The notes under the pieces are model-generated. The model did no database searches. It had not been told where the DNA came from and worked only from the letters and a program-made list of their open reading frames with translations. Below are positions 24,737 to 34,124 of a DNA stretch of 64,000 nt, piece by piece. The DNA is taken from the NCBI GenBank assembly GCA_052180195.1, contig CP197469.1. One strand, written 5' to 3'. Within the stretch, counting starts at the first letter, position 1, and each line of letters opens with the position of its first letter. The stretch is from Gottfriedia sp002574545 (lineage in GTDB: Bacteria > Bacillota > Bacilli > Bacillales > Bacillaceae_G). The position numbers and the translations under genes were made by a program.

Positions 24737-26503
24737 TCACATCGAAAGATTTTTATTTAATGTTACAATGAATGATGTCCCATGGCCTAGTTTGCTTTCA
24801 ACCTCGATTTTGCCTTTATGGGCTTCGACAAGATGCTTTACGATTGCTAGTCCTAGGCCTGTCCCTCCAGAATTCCTACTTCTTGCTTTATCTACTCGGT
24901 AAAAACGTTCAAAAATACGAGATATTTCTTCTTTTCCTATTCCAACTCCTGTGTCATTGACCTTTAATACAATATGATCATTTGTCTCAGAGGCAGTAAT
25001 AAATACTTTGCCATCAGCTGGAGTATAGTGAATTGCGTTATCCACTAAATTAATAATGATTTGTTTTAATCTTAACGCATCAGCATATACAACTAACGGA
25101 CTATTTAAGTACAATTTGAAGTCAATATTTTTCTCTTCTGCTTTTTGATTAAGCATTTGCTGTACATCTTCAATAACCTGTTTAGCAGATACTTTTGCAA
25201 GATCTAATTTAAAACTCTGTTGCTCAATTTTTGATAGGTCTAATAAATCTTGAATAAGCGTCTGCATTCGATCACTTTCGGTTAAAATAATCGATAAGAA
25301 GTTTTTGCATAAGTCATCACTTTCCATTGCTCCATCTAGAAGAGTTTCAGTAAAACCTTTAATTGATGTAATTGGCGTTTTAAGCTCGTGAGATACATTT
25401 GCAAAAAAATCTTTTCGAACTTGCTCTAGTTTCTTTAATTCACTTATGTCATGAAAAACAAGAACAATCCCTTTCCACTCGTGATTCATCCCAATAATTG
25501 GTGCACCGTATATTTCAAAATGTTTTCTTTCAATAGATAATGGTAAAATAATTTGCTTTCTTACTTTTATTTCTTTTAGAAAAATTTCTTCCACAATTTC
25601 AATGACTTCTTTATGTTTAAATGCATCATAATAAAGCTCACCCAATATACTTCTCGATTCAACTTTAAACGTTTCCCGATATGTTTTATTAATTAGGTTT
25701 ACATGACCCCTACTATTAATTAAAACAACTCCACTGCCAATATTATGGATTAAAGTGTTTAACCGGTCTTGTTGCATTTCTTGTTGACTAGTCATTTCTT
25801 GTAAATTTTTTGCAAGCACATTCATTGCTTGACTTAACATTGTTGTAGATTCATTACTTTCGGTTAATGTTCTAGCTTTATAATTCCCTTTGGATAATTC
25901 AATTGCTACTTGCGTAATATCTTCTATCGGTTTTGAAAATTGATGCGAGTATCGTACCAGTAAAATGATGATGGCAAATAAAACAAAGCCTAATAATGAA
26001 AATAATAACATCCAAATACTTCGGTAAACTTCTTTGATTGACTTAGTTGAATAATCAACAACCAAAAATTGCTTATTACCATGTTGATCGATTATTTTCT
26101 TGCCGTAATATTTTGCTGTAGAATCTTTTTCATTAAATTTAGCTGCACTCTCTATTTTATCAAGTCGTTCTAGATAAGCTTTTAAATTCTTTGATGAACT
26201 ATTCAATTCCCCATTCTCATCACTAGATTTTGCGATAAGATTATAATGATCATCAAATAAAATAATATCGATATTTAAGTCCTTTGATATCTTTTTTAAC
26301 GTTTGATTCGATATATTCTTTGTTAATGGTAAATTAGACTCCATAATTGAAGCAATTAAGTTAGTCTCTCTCTCAATTCTTTGATCATAGTTTGTCAGAT
26401 AAAAGGATTTAAATATTTGCCCTATTACGATTCCTAATATAGCAAGAATAACGATTATTATTGCAGAAAATCCATAGAGCAATTTTCGATTTAGATTACT
26501 CAT
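24737..26503 (-). CDS. phoR: Phosphate-regulon sensor histidine kinase PhoR
   Basis: 588-residue membrane kinase partnered with PhoP. Domain order: first membrane helix (about 9-30), extracytoplasmic sensor (about 31-165), second helix (about 165-185), HAMP, PAS (about 245-355), HisKA with the phosphorylated His in FFANVSHELKTPITSIKG, and HATPase with N box IINLVDNAIHYTP, G1 VNDTGVGIG and G2 GGTGLGLAIVKHL. Its start overlaps phoP by 8 bases. The activating signal in Bacillus is phosphate limitation, sensed through wall teichoic acid metabolism. Confidence 0.94.
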   Translation of the reverse strand: MSNLNRKLLYGFSAIIIVILAILGIVIGQIFKSFYLTNYDQRIERETNLIASIMESNLPLTKNISNQTLKKISKDLNIDIILFDDHYNLIAKSSDENGELNSSSKNLKAYLERLDKIESAAKFNEKDSTAKYYGKKIIDQHGNKQFLVVDYSTKSIKEVYRSIWMLLFSLLGFVLFAIIILLVRYSHQFSKPIEDITQVAIELSKGNYKARTLTESNESTTMLSQAMNVLAKNLQEMTSQQEMQQDRLNTLIHNIGSGVVLINSRGHVNLINKTYRETFKVESRSILGELYYDAFKHKEVIEIVEEIFLKEIKVRKQIILPLSIERKHFEIYGAPIIGMNHEWKGIVLVFHDISELKKLEQVRKDFFANVSHELKTPITSIKGFTETLLDGAMESDDLCKNFLSIILTESDRMQTLIQDLLDLSKIEQQSFKLDLAKVSAKQVIEDVQQMLNQKAEEKNIDFKLYLNSPLVVYADALRLKQIIINLVDNAIHYTPADGKVFITASETNDHIVLKVNDTGVGIGKEEISRIFERFYRVDKARSRNSGGTGLGLAIVKHLVEAHKGKIEVESKLGHGTSFIVTLNKNLSM

Positions 26504-27212
26504 TTACTCTAGGTTCCTCTAATTTATACCCTAACCCACGAATTGTTTTTATATAAACTGGTTTTTTCGAGTCTAGTTCAATTTTTTCTCTTAAATGGCT
26601 AATATGAACATCGACAATTCGAGTGTCTCCAGCAAAATCATAATTCCAAACGGCACTTAATAATTGATCTCTAGTTAATACTCTACCTTTATTTTTCGTT
26701 AAATATAATAATAATTCAAATTCCTTAGGTGTTAATTCCAGTTTTTCACCTTGGAAATATGCTTCATAATAATCAGCTAAAATTTTTAAATCGGCTATTA
26801 CTAAAGTTTCAGCTTCGTCGTTTGATTGTACTGGTGTTTCAGTAATTTTAGATCTTCTTAATATCGCTTTAACTCTTGCTACGACTTCTCTTGGGCTAAA
26901 TGGTTTTGTCATATAATCATCGGCACCAAGTTCAAGTCCTAACACTTTATCAAATTCATCATCTTTTGCTGTAACCATTAAAATTGGCGTCAGATTTCTT
27001 TGAAGTCTTAATTCTTTACATACTTCCATACCATCTTTTTTAGGTAGCATTAGATCTAATACGATTAAATCTGGCTTTTCCTGTTCAGCCTTCTGTAGAC
27101 CTTCTTCTCCATCAGTAGCCGTAACAACTTGAAACCCTGCTTGTTCTAGGTTAAATTTGATTAAAGTTAAGATATGCTCTTCATCGTCAACTACAAGAAT
27201 TTTATTGCTCAT
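26496..27212 (-). CDS. phoP: Phosphate-regulon response regulator PhoP
   Basis: 238-residue OmpR/PhoB-class regulator. Receiver domain with acidic pocket VVDDEEHI, phospho-acceptor Asp in DLIVLDLMLPKKDG and Lys in YMTKPFSPREV. The C-terminal winged helix (ELTPKEFELLLYLTKNKGRV...RIVDVHISHLREKI) binds direct repeats. Follows the TCA genes citZ-icd-mdh as in B. subtilis, though here a MaoC-like gene and an orphan lie in between. Terminal codons overlap phoR. Confidence 0.95.
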   Translation of the reverse strand: MSNKILVVDDEEHILTLIKFNLEQAGFQVVTATDGEEGLQKAEQEKPDLIVLDLMLPKKDGMEVCKELRLQRNLTPILMVTAKDDEFDKVLGLELGADDYMTKPFSPREVVARVKAILRRSKITETPVQSNDEAETLVIADLKILADYYEAYFQGEKLELTPKEFELLLYLTKNKGRVLTRDQLLSAVWNYDFAGDTRIVDVHISHLREKIELDSKKPVYIKTIRGLGYKLEEPRVNE

Positions 27213-27371
27213 TTCATATTCCTCCAGGTTATTATTAAACCCTCATCCATTTGTTTCCAATTCTATCTTTATCTACTTTTTAATATACTAAAATTTCAAT
27301 CAAACGTAAAACGAAAAAAAGTGATGGAACGTTTACAACAAAAAAAAGAATGTCAGTTGACATTCTTCAAG

Positions 27372-27842
27372 TTAAAAATTCTCATATAACAGAGCATTCG
27401 ATTGGTTTACAGTTGGTGGAATTACGATCAGTTTTCCACTTGCAATTTCAGTTTGCGTTTTATTTAAAACGCTTACATTAATGCATACTTCATTTAAATC
27501 TAAGTTAATTTCAACTACTTCAAAATGAATTGAAATTGTTTCATTATGATAGATATGTTGATCGAATTGAAGTTCTTTTTTTATAATATGACTTCCTGGG
27601 CCAGGTAAGTGTTTTGTAACTGCCGCAGAGATTAATCCGCTTATTATAAAACTTGGAACAATCGGTTTATTGTATTTTGTTTGCGAAGCATAGTTGTATT
27701 GTGTATATAGTGGATTTGTATCGCCTGTTAAAGCCAGGTATAAGTAAATATGTTTTTCATCAATATGTTCTGTTACAATTAACTTTTCACCAATTGAAAT
27801 GTCTTCAAGTTTTCGTCCGATTTTTGCTTTTTTAGTTAACAT
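27372..27842 (-). CDS. MaoC-like hot-dog fold protein
   Basis: 156 residues with a MaoC/(R)-specific enoyl-CoA hydratase hot-dog fold: DISIGEKLIVTEHIDEKHIYLYLALTGDTNPLY followed by an IVPSFIISGLISAAVT helix and LPGPGSHIIKKELQF. In active hydratases the motif reads G-D-x-N-P-x-H with Asp and His catalytic; here the His position is Tyr (NPLY), so hydratase activity is doubtful. Placed upstream of phoP on the same strand with about 160 bases between, enough for a separate phoP promoter. Role unknown. Confidence 0.8.
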   Translation of the reverse strand: MLTKKAKIGRKLEDISIGEKLIVTEHIDEKHIYLYLALTGDTNPLYTQYNYASQTKYNKPIVPSFIISGLISAAVTKHLPGPGSHIIKKELQFDQHIYHNETISIHFEVVEINLDLNEVCINVSVLNKTQTEIASGKLIVIPPTVNQSNALLYENF

Positions 27843-28097
27843 ATTAGACCCCCTGTTTATCTTAATATTTTAAAAATTCGATAAACAATAGCAATTTTCC
27901 TTCTTAATCGGCAAAATTTTTATAAAATTATTTTTCCCCCTTATGGAAGAGAAAATTCTATTTCTCCTAAATCTCTATTTTATCTACTACATTTACACAC
28001 TAACCGTTTTACCTCTTAATAAGGATCATTTTGTTTGTTATATCAAAAACTTGTATATACTTATATCATGAAATGTTATCTGGGGAGCACAAACTTT

Positions 28098-28106
28098 TGG
28101 TATAAT
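28098..28106 (+). promoter_or_regulatory. Extended -10 promoter of the frame-disrupted orphan
   Basis: TGG-TATAAT, an extended -10 element, 50 bases before the ATG; no good -35. It is the only clear signal in the 314-base gene-free stretch 27843-28156, which is otherwise AT-rich. Confidence 0.55.
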
Positions 28107-28156
28107 TTAGTAGATTAGATATTTAAATTTAGTTAAGTGAAAAAGGAGAGATTGAA

Positions 28157-28620
28157 ATGTCCAATGCGGTTGATTTCAAAAATGTTTCTACTATTGGTTT
28201 AGAGTCTTCCCCCGTAGTTGATGCGCTTGCAGGTTTACGTGCTCATGAAGCTCGTTATTTTATGAACAAGTACAAACATGAATTCACAGTTGTACCAGCA
28301 AGTGAAAGTCAGGAAACACTTGATTATGTGAACCGAATTTTAAAAGAAGAGCGTGATATAGAATTCGCTGCTAAGCCTTTAGAAACTTCCGCTTTCAAGT
28401 AGAAAATATTAAATTTGCCTACGTCTTTTATGAGGATGGACTCTCTGTCAATGTGATGTATACAGTTGATGATCCTAAAAAGCGTGCTGTTGGTTTTAAA
28501 CTTTCTGAAGGAATGGAAATACCAAAGGAATTAGAAGAAAAATTTAAGTTTGCTAGGCAGAAGTCTAAACTGGCTGGAACGATTCGTGGTTCTTATTTTG
28601 TTATAAAAGGTGAGTATTAA
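28157..28620 (+). pseudogene. Conserved-looking orphan protein, split by a single frameshift
   Basis: The first 81 codons (MSNAVDFKNVSTIGLESSPV... to a TAG at 28400-28402) and a second segment in the -1 frame (RFQVENIKFAYVFYEDGLSV... to TAA at 28618-28620, ending GSYFVIKGEY) read as one protein of about 154 residues. The shift falls in 28388-28399. The second segment has no start codon near the junction, so it is not an independent gene. Strong AAAGGAGAG site and an extended -10 promoter lie upstream, and a terminator follows. It could be a one-base deletion, a sequencing error, or a programmed -1 shift. I do not recognise the family; no membrane segment or enzyme motif seen. Confidence 0.75.
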
Positions 28621-28636
28621 AGAACGTTAAAATTAA

Positions 28637-28680
28637 AAGACCCAAAGGTAAATGTACATTACCTTGTGGGTCTTCTTTTT
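28637..28680. terminator. Bidirectional terminator between the orphan gene and mdh
   Basis: AAGACCCA..GGTAA / TTACC..TGGGTCTT hairpin followed by CTTTTTA on the plus strand and TTTTAATTTT on the minus strand. It touches the last codons of mdh. Confidence 0.85.
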
Positions 28681-29617
28681 AAGCTAAAACGTTCATAACG
28701 TTTTTGACAGCTGCAACTGAGCGATCTAATGCTGTTTTTTCTTCAGCAGTCAAATCTAATTCAATAATTTGTTCAATACCGTTTCCGCCTATAATTGTAG
28801 GAACTCCTAAGTAAATACCGCTGTAACCATATTCGCCTTCTAAATAAGCAATTGTAGGTAACACGCGACGTTGGTCCTTAAGAATAGCTTCAACCATTTC
28901 TACTAAAGATGCAGCAGGTGCATAATAAGCACTTCCGTTACCTAGTAGATTTACGATTTCTCCGCCACCCTTACGAGTACGTTCAACAATAGCATCTAAA
29001 CGATCTTTTGGAATTAATTTTTCTAATGGAATACCACCAGCATATGAATAACGCACTAATGGTACCATATCGTCTCCGTGACCACCTAAAACAAATCCAG
29101 AAATATCTTTAACAGATAAATTTAATTCCTTGGCCACAAACGTCCTAAAACGGGCTGTGTCAAGAACTCCAGATTGTCCAATAACGCGGTGTTTTGGAAA
29201 ACCAGCTTCTTTGTATACTGTATAAGTCATTGCGTCAACCGGGTTCGTTAAAACTACGATTGTACAGTTAGGAGAGTATTTTACGATTTCACGAGTAACT
29301 GCTTTCATGATGTTTGAGTTGGTTGATACTAGATCATCACGGCTCATACCCGGTTTACGAGCGATACCTGCTGTAATGACTACTACATCTGAATCAGCTG
29401 TGTCAGCATAATCACTAGTACCAATAATGTTCGCATCAAACCCTTGAACTGGACTTGCTTCAAGCATATCTAAGGCTTTTCCCTTAGTAGGGTTCTCTAG
29501 TTGAGGAATATCAACTATTACTACATCCCCTAGTTCTTTTTGTGCAAGCAAGAAAGCTGTTGTAGCACCAGTAAATCCAGCACCCACTACAGAAATTTTA
29601 CGTCTACGAATTGACAT
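28679..29617 (-). CDS. mdh: Malate dehydrogenase
   Basis: 312 residues, LDH-like MDH class. NAD-binding VVGAGFTGATTAFLLA, active-site loop IARKPGMSRDDLV with the substrate Arg, catalytic dyad in DTARFRTFVA and GGHGDDMVPLVRYS. Interconverts malate and oxaloacetate with NAD. Cotranscribed with icd (36-base gap) and citZ. Confidence 0.98.
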   Translation of the reverse strand: MSIRRRKISVVGAGFTGATTAFLLAQKELGDVVIVDIPQLENPTKGKALDMLEASPVQGFDANIIGTSDYADTADSDVVVITAGIARKPGMSRDDLVSTNSNIMKAVTREIVKYSPNCTIVVLTNPVDAMTYTVYKEAGFPKHRVIGQSGVLDTARFRTFVAKELNLSVKDISGFVLGGHGDDMVPLVRYSYAGGIPLEKLIPKDRLDAIVERTRKGGGEIVNLLGNGSAYYAPAASLVEMVEAILKDQRRVLPTIAYLEGEYGYSGIYLGVPTIIGGNGIEQIIELDLTAEEKTALDRSVAAVKNVMNVLA

Positions 29618-29653
29618 ATAAATACCTCCCTTTTGTTTACAAACACAATTTAA

Positions 29654-30934
29654 TTATACAAGAACTGATTCCATATTTGAAATTAATTCGTTTGCAAATT
29701 CAGAACATTTTACTTCAGTAGCCCCATCCATTAGACGAGCAAAGTCATAAGTAACAACTTTTGAAGCAATTGTTTTTTCCATTGATTTAAGAATCATAGA
29801 AGCTGCTTCATTCCAACCCATATGCTCAAGCATTAATACTCCAGAAAGAATAACTGAAGATGGGTTTACTTTATCTAATCCAGCGTATTTAGGTGCTGTA
29901 CCATGTGTAGCTTCAAAGATAGCATGTCCAGTTTCGTAGTTGATATTTGCTCCAGGAGCGATACCGATTCCACCTACTTGAGCAGCAAGTGCATCAGAAA
30001 TATAGTCACCATTTAAGTTCATTGTAGCTACTACATCGAACTCACGTGGTCTAGTTAAAATTTGTTGTAAGAAGATATCAGCAATGCTGTCTTTTACTAG
30101 GATTTTACCAGCTTTTTCTGCTTCTTCCATTGCTTTGTTAGCTGCGTCTTTACCGCTTGTTTCTACAATGCGATCGTACTCTGCCCATGTAAATACTTTA
30201 TCGCCGAATTCTTGCTCACAAACTTCATAACCCCAGTTCTTAAATGCACCTTCAGTAAATTTCATGATATTACCTTTATGAACTAACGTTAAAGATTTAC
30301 GGTTTTCTTGAATTGCATAATTAACTGCTGCACGTACAAGACGTTTTGTACCTTCTTCAGAAATTGGTTTAATACCGATACCAGATGTTTCTGGGAAACG
30401 GATTTTATTAACACCCATTTCTTTTTGTAAGAATTCAATTACTTTTTGAACTGCTTCAGAGCCTTTTTCATATTCGATACCAGCATAGATATCTTCAGTG
30501 TTTTCACGGAAAATGACCATGTCTGTATCTTCTGGACGTTTAACTGGTGAAGGTACACCTTCAAAGTAACGTACAGGACGTAAACATACAAATAAATCTA
30601 ATTCTTGACGTAGAGCAACGTTTAAAGAACGAATACCGCCACCAACTGGAGTTGTTAAAGGTCCTTTAATTGCAATCATGTACTCTTCAATTAAATTTAA
30701 AGTTTCTTGAGGTAACCATTCACCAGTTACATTAAATGCTTTTTCACCAGCAAGAACTTCTTTCCATTCGATTTTACGATTACCATTATATGCTTTTTCT
30801 ACAGCTGCATCTAAAACACGTGAAGATGCTGCCCAAATATCTGGGCCTGTACCGTCGCCTTCAATAAAAGGAATAATTGGATTGTTTGGCACGTTTAATT
30901 GGCCGTCTACTAATGTGATTTTTTCAGCTTGCAT
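29654..30934 (-). CDS. icd: Isocitrate dehydrogenase (NADP)
   Basis: 426 residues. Substrate and NADP-binding signatures include IEGDGTGPDIW, GGIRSLNVALRQELDLFVCLRP (phosphorylatable-loop region in other bacteria), RENTEDIYAGIEY and NLNGDYISDALAAQVGGIGIAPGANI. The frame extends 15 codons upstream, but the ATG at 30932-30934 follows AAGGGGGAG and gives the family start MQAEKITL. The citZ-icd gap carries a small perfect hairpin GAGAGGAA/TTCCTCTC (30986-31003) without a T-run, possibly a processing site. Confidence 0.97.
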   Translation of the reverse strand: MQAEKITLVDGQLNVPNNPIIPFIEGDGTGPDIWAASSRVLDAAVEKAYNGNRKIEWKEVLAGEKAFNVTGEWLPQETLNLIEEYMIAIKGPLTTPVGGGIRSLNVALRQELDLFVCLRPVRYFEGVPSPVKRPEDTDMVIFRENTEDIYAGIEYEKGSEAVQKVIEFLQKEMGVNKIRFPETSGIGIKPISEEGTKRLVRAAVNYAIQENRKSLTLVHKGNIMKFTEGAFKNWGYEVCEQEFGDKVFTWAEYDRIVETSGKDAANKAMEEAEKAGKILVKDSIADIFLQQILTRPREFDVVATMNLNGDYISDALAAQVGGIGIAPGANINYETGHAIFEATHGTAPKYAGLDKVNPSSVILSGVLMLEHMGWNEAASMILKSMEKTIASKVVTYDFARLMDGATEVKCSEFANELISNMESVLV

Positions 30935-31067
30935 TACATGCTCCCCCTTGAATAAATAAGTTAAATTCATTAAATACATGCTTTTGAGAGGAAGATTCCT
31001 CTCCCTCTCTTTACTATACCACTATCATTCGAATATTAAATACTATTTTAAGTATTCAAATAATTCT

Positions 31068-32186
31068 TTATACACGCTCTTCAATTGGAATGTAAGAGTT
31101 TTTCTCTGGTCCTGTATAATCTGCACGCGGACGAATAATACGATTATTATCATATTGTTCTAAAATGTGAGCAGTCCAACCAGACATACGGCTAATAGCA
31201 AAGATTGGAGTAAATAAATCATGTTCAATTCCTAAGCTGTGATAAACAGATGCAGAGTAGAAATCAACATTTGGTGGAATATTCTTTTGAGTTGTAACAA
31301 GTTCTTCTATTTTTTCAGACATTGTGTACCATTTTAACTCTCCAGTAATTGCACCTAATTGACGAGACATTTCTTTTAAATGTTTCGCACGTGGGTCACC
31401 ACCACGGTATACGCGATGTCCGAATCCCATGATTTTAGCTTTAGCATCCATTTTCTCTTGAATGTAAGATTCAACATTTTCAATCTCACCAATTTCAGCT
31501 AACATTTTCATAACGCTTTCATTTGCGCCACCGTGTAATGGACCTTTTAAAGCACCAATCGCAGCTGTAATACCTGAATAAATATCAGATAATGTTGCAA
31601 CGCAAACGCGTGCAGTAAATGTCGAAGCATTTAATTCATGGTCAGCATGTAGTACTAATGCCTTATTAATTGCTTCTTCCGCAATTTCATTCGGTTTATC
31701 ACCAGTCAGCATATATAAGAAGTTAGCTGCAAATGATAAATCTTTATTAGGAGCAACTGGCTCAAGTCCTTTACGGATTCGAGAAAACGCTGCCACAAAA
31801 GTTGAAACTTTAGCTTGAAGTTGGATTGCTTTAAGATAATTTGAATCTGAGTCCATTGCTTCAGCATTTTTATCATACAATGCAAGCATTGAAATAACTG
31901 TACGTAAAACAGTCATAGGATGTACATTTTTTAAGTTTGTTGATTTTAAGTAAGTAATAACTTCTTCTGGTAACTCGGCATTATCTGCTAATTGAGAAGC
32001 AAGTTCTTTAAGTTGAACCTTATTTGGTAATTTGCGATGCCATAATAAATATACTACTTCTTCAAAACTTGCATATTCTGCTAATTCATCGATACCGATA
32101 CCTACATACGTTAATGTATCATCAATAATAGAACTTATAGAAGTCGTAGCTGCTACAACACCCTCTAAACCACTTTTAACTGTCAT
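31068..32186 (-). CDS. citZ: Citrate synthase
   Basis: 372 residues, type II short citrate synthase. Catalytic residues are in LKGPLHGGANESV (His), GFGHRVYRGGDPRA (His/Arg) and NVDFYSASVYHSLGI (Asp). Commits acetyl-CoA and oxaloacetate to the TCA cycle. First gene of citZ-icd-mdh; in B. subtilis it is repressed by CcpC and CcpA. I could not identify those operators confidently in the 175 bases upstream. Confidence 0.98.
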   Translation of the reverse strand: MTVKSGLEGVVAATTSISSIIDDTLTYVGIGIDELAEYASFEEVVYLLWHRKLPNKVQLKELASQLADNAELPEEVITYLKSTNLKNVHPMTVLRTVISMLALYDKNAEAMDSDSNYLKAIQLQAKVSTFVAAFSRIRKGLEPVAPNKDLSFAANFLYMLTGDKPNEIAEEAINKALVLHADHELNASTFTARVCVATLSDIYSGITAAIGALKGPLHGGANESVMKMLAEIGEIENVESYIQEKMDAKAKIMGFGHRVYRGGDPRAKHLKEMSRQLGAITGELKWYTMSEKIEELVTTQKNIPPNVDFYSASVYHSLGIEHDLFTPIFAISRMSGWTAHILEQYDNNRIIRPRADYTGPEKNSYIPIEERV

Positions 32187-32361
32187 ATTCCCCTCTCTCC
32201 TTTACGCAAAAATTTCCCTAGTATTTACTACATACATATACTGGTATAACTCTTTTCAATCACCTAGTATACATAGAAAGGAACCCTACTATCATTTATT
32301 ATAAACAATAATCTGACTTTTGTGAATGAAAACAATTTACTAAAATATAATTATTATTCAA

Positions 32362-32820
32362 TTACTTAATTAATTCTACAATCCAAATGAATAGATATGC
32401 GATTCCAGCCCCTATTAAAGGCCCTACTGCAACCCCTTTAAATACAGCTACAGATAGTATAGTACCTAGTACTAATGCTGCTGTTATTTGTGGACTAGTA
32501 GCTAATAATTGTACTCCACCTTTTGCCAACAGAGCCACGGCGATTCCAGAGAGAAGTGCGATCCAGGCTACAGGGGTTTTTAATGCTTCCATTAAATTTT
32601 TAAAACCTATTTCACCGGTAGCGATTGGTACTAATACAGCAATTGTAATAACCGTTACACCTAAATTTATCCCTTTTGTTTGCATATAGGGAAATACTCG
32701 ATCTCCAAGAGGAGTATATTTTAGTACGAACAATACTATAATTGAAATGATTAAAGAGTTATTTTTAGCAATTGCACCAATTAGTAGTAAAACTAAAAGA
32801 AATATTGTTGATTCGCTCAT
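32362..32820 (-). CDS. ytwI: DUF441 membrane protein (YtwI type)
   Basis: 152 residues, four to five hydrophobic helices, matching the DUF441/UPF0756 family: ESTIFLLVLLLIGAIAKN at the N-terminus, a YMQTKGINLGVTVITIAVL block and GPLIGAGIAYLFIWIVELIK at the end. Function unknown; integral membrane. It sits just upstream of citZ on the same strand with its own ribosome-binding site (AAGGAGCT). Confidence 0.9.
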   Translation of the reverse strand: MSESTIFLLVLLLIGAIAKNNSLIISIIVLFVLKYTPLGDRVFPYMQTKGINLGVTVITIAVLVPIATGEIGFKNLMEALKTPVAWIALLSGIAVALLAKGGVQLLATSPQITAALVLGTILSVAVFKGVAVGPLIGAGIAYLFIWIVELIK

Positions 32821-32944
32821 TTGTTAGTAGCTCCTTATTGTATAATTTATTAATAAATACTATCAAACTTTACTATTATAAAAAAATAATTCTTGATAAA
32901 ATAAGACAAGGAGACTCATTTCATTTTTGGAAGGAGGTAAAAGT

Positions 32945-34057
32945 TTGAATAGAACTTTAGTTTTTCAGATCATTCGGTTTTTATTTGTAATCGCATGTAT
33001 TATTTTAGGTTTTTACGCTGCACTATTCATCTCAAAACTTACATACCCTTTCATCATTGCTTTTATCATTGCCTACTTTTTAAATCCACTAGTCAATTTA
33101 TTAAACGAAAAAGCCAGAATACCTAGAGGAATAGCTGCATTTTTATCCATTATTTTACTATTAGCTGTTTTAGCAGGGTTATTTACATTACTAATTACGG
33201 AAATCATTTCAGGGTCGACCTATTTAATTCAAGTTGTACCAGAAAGTTTTGAACGATTAATTTATTTCGTTGAAAATATTGTTACGGATAAGATAGTTCC
33301 TCTATATGACTTAATTATGAGTAAATATAGTCAACTCGGTGCTGGTCAACAACAAACGATTCGTACAAATATACAATCGATTGGCGATTCCGCTATTAAT
33401 CTAGGTAAAGAAGCATTAAACGGAATCATTGAAGGAATTAAATTAGTAATCGCTTTATTACCTAATACCGCTACTTTAATATTCGTATCTTTATTAGCAA
33501 CATTCTTTATTAGTAAAGACTGGTACAAAATAAAAAATTTATTCGCAAAATATACTCCAGATCGAATTCAACATTACAGCAAAACAATTTTTATTGATTT
33601 ACGGAAAGCTTTATTTGGTTTTATTAAAGCACATATCACTCTTATTTCTATGACGACTGTGCTAGTCCTAATCGGATTATTAATATTGAGAATTCCTTTC
33701 GCAATCACAATAGCTATTCTGATCGGTTTCATTGACTTACTTCCATACTTAGGAACTGGCTTAATTTTCGTACCATGGATCTTATATACTTTTCTGTCTA
33801 GCGATTATAAATTAACGATTGGTCTGGCAATTTTATATGGTGTTGTCATTATCCAACGTCAACTTGCAGAGCCAAAAGTTCTATCTTCAAATATAGGACT
33901 ACAACCACTTCCTACTTTAATCTCGTTATTTGTTGGTTTTAAATTTTTGGGTCTACTAGGATTGATTGCCGGTCCAGTAACTTTAGTCATTTTATCAACT
34001 TTATATCGAGCACGAGTCTTCCATGAACTTTGGTATTATATTAGAGGTTCAAATTAA
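32945..34057 (+). CDS. ytvI: Sporulation integral membrane protein YtvI (AI-2E transporter family)
   Basis: 370-residue polytopic membrane protein of the AI-2E/UPF0118 family. N-terminal pairs of helices (residues 5-60), a charged extracellular segment (110-165), and a C-terminal helix bundle with the family IGFIDLLPYLGTGLIFVPW and GLQPLPTLISLFVGFKFLG segments. The open frame begins at a TTG at 32927, but that region is itself the ribosome-binding site; GGAGGT lies six bases before the TTG at 32945-32947, which I take as start. Orthologues are annotated as sporulation-related. Confidence 0.9.
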   Translation: MNRTLVFQIIRFLFVIACIILGFYAALFISKLTYPFIIAFIIAYFLNPLVNLLNEKARIPRGIAAFLSIILLLAVLAGLFTLLITEIISGSTYLIQVVPESFERLIYFVENIVTDKIVPLYDLIMSKYSQLGAGQQQTIRTNIQSIGDSAINLGKEALNGIIEGIKLVIALLPNTATLIFVSLLATFFISKDWYKIKNLFAKYTPDRIQHYSKTIFIDLRKALFGFIKAHITLISMTTVLVLIGLLILRIPFAITIAILIGFIDLLPYLGTGLIFVPWILYTFLSSDYKLTIGLAILYGVVIIQRQLAEPKVLSSNIGLQPLPTLISLFVGFKFLGLLGLIAGPVTLVILSTLYRARVFHELWYYIRGSN

Positions 34058-34067
34058 ACTGCAAATT

Positions 34068-34101
34068 AAAAAACGAGATCGCTAAGTGCTTTCTCGTTTT
34101 T
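34068..34101 (+). terminator. Intrinsic terminator after ytvI
   Basis: AAAAACGAGA / TCTCGTTTTT arms with a 13-base loop and trailing T residues, 10 bases past the ytvI stop; A-run upstream may also serve fxsA on the minus strand. Confidence 0.82.
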
Positions 34102-34124
34102 GTCTTTTAAAGCATTTCCAATAA

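Noticed and set aside
32387..32689. 100-codon plus-strand frame inside the DUF441 gene
   Set aside because: Antisense shadow of a well-supported membrane protein gene, without a ribosome-binding site. The same applies to other frames antisense to pheS, the opu genes, pyk, accA, ackA and proC.
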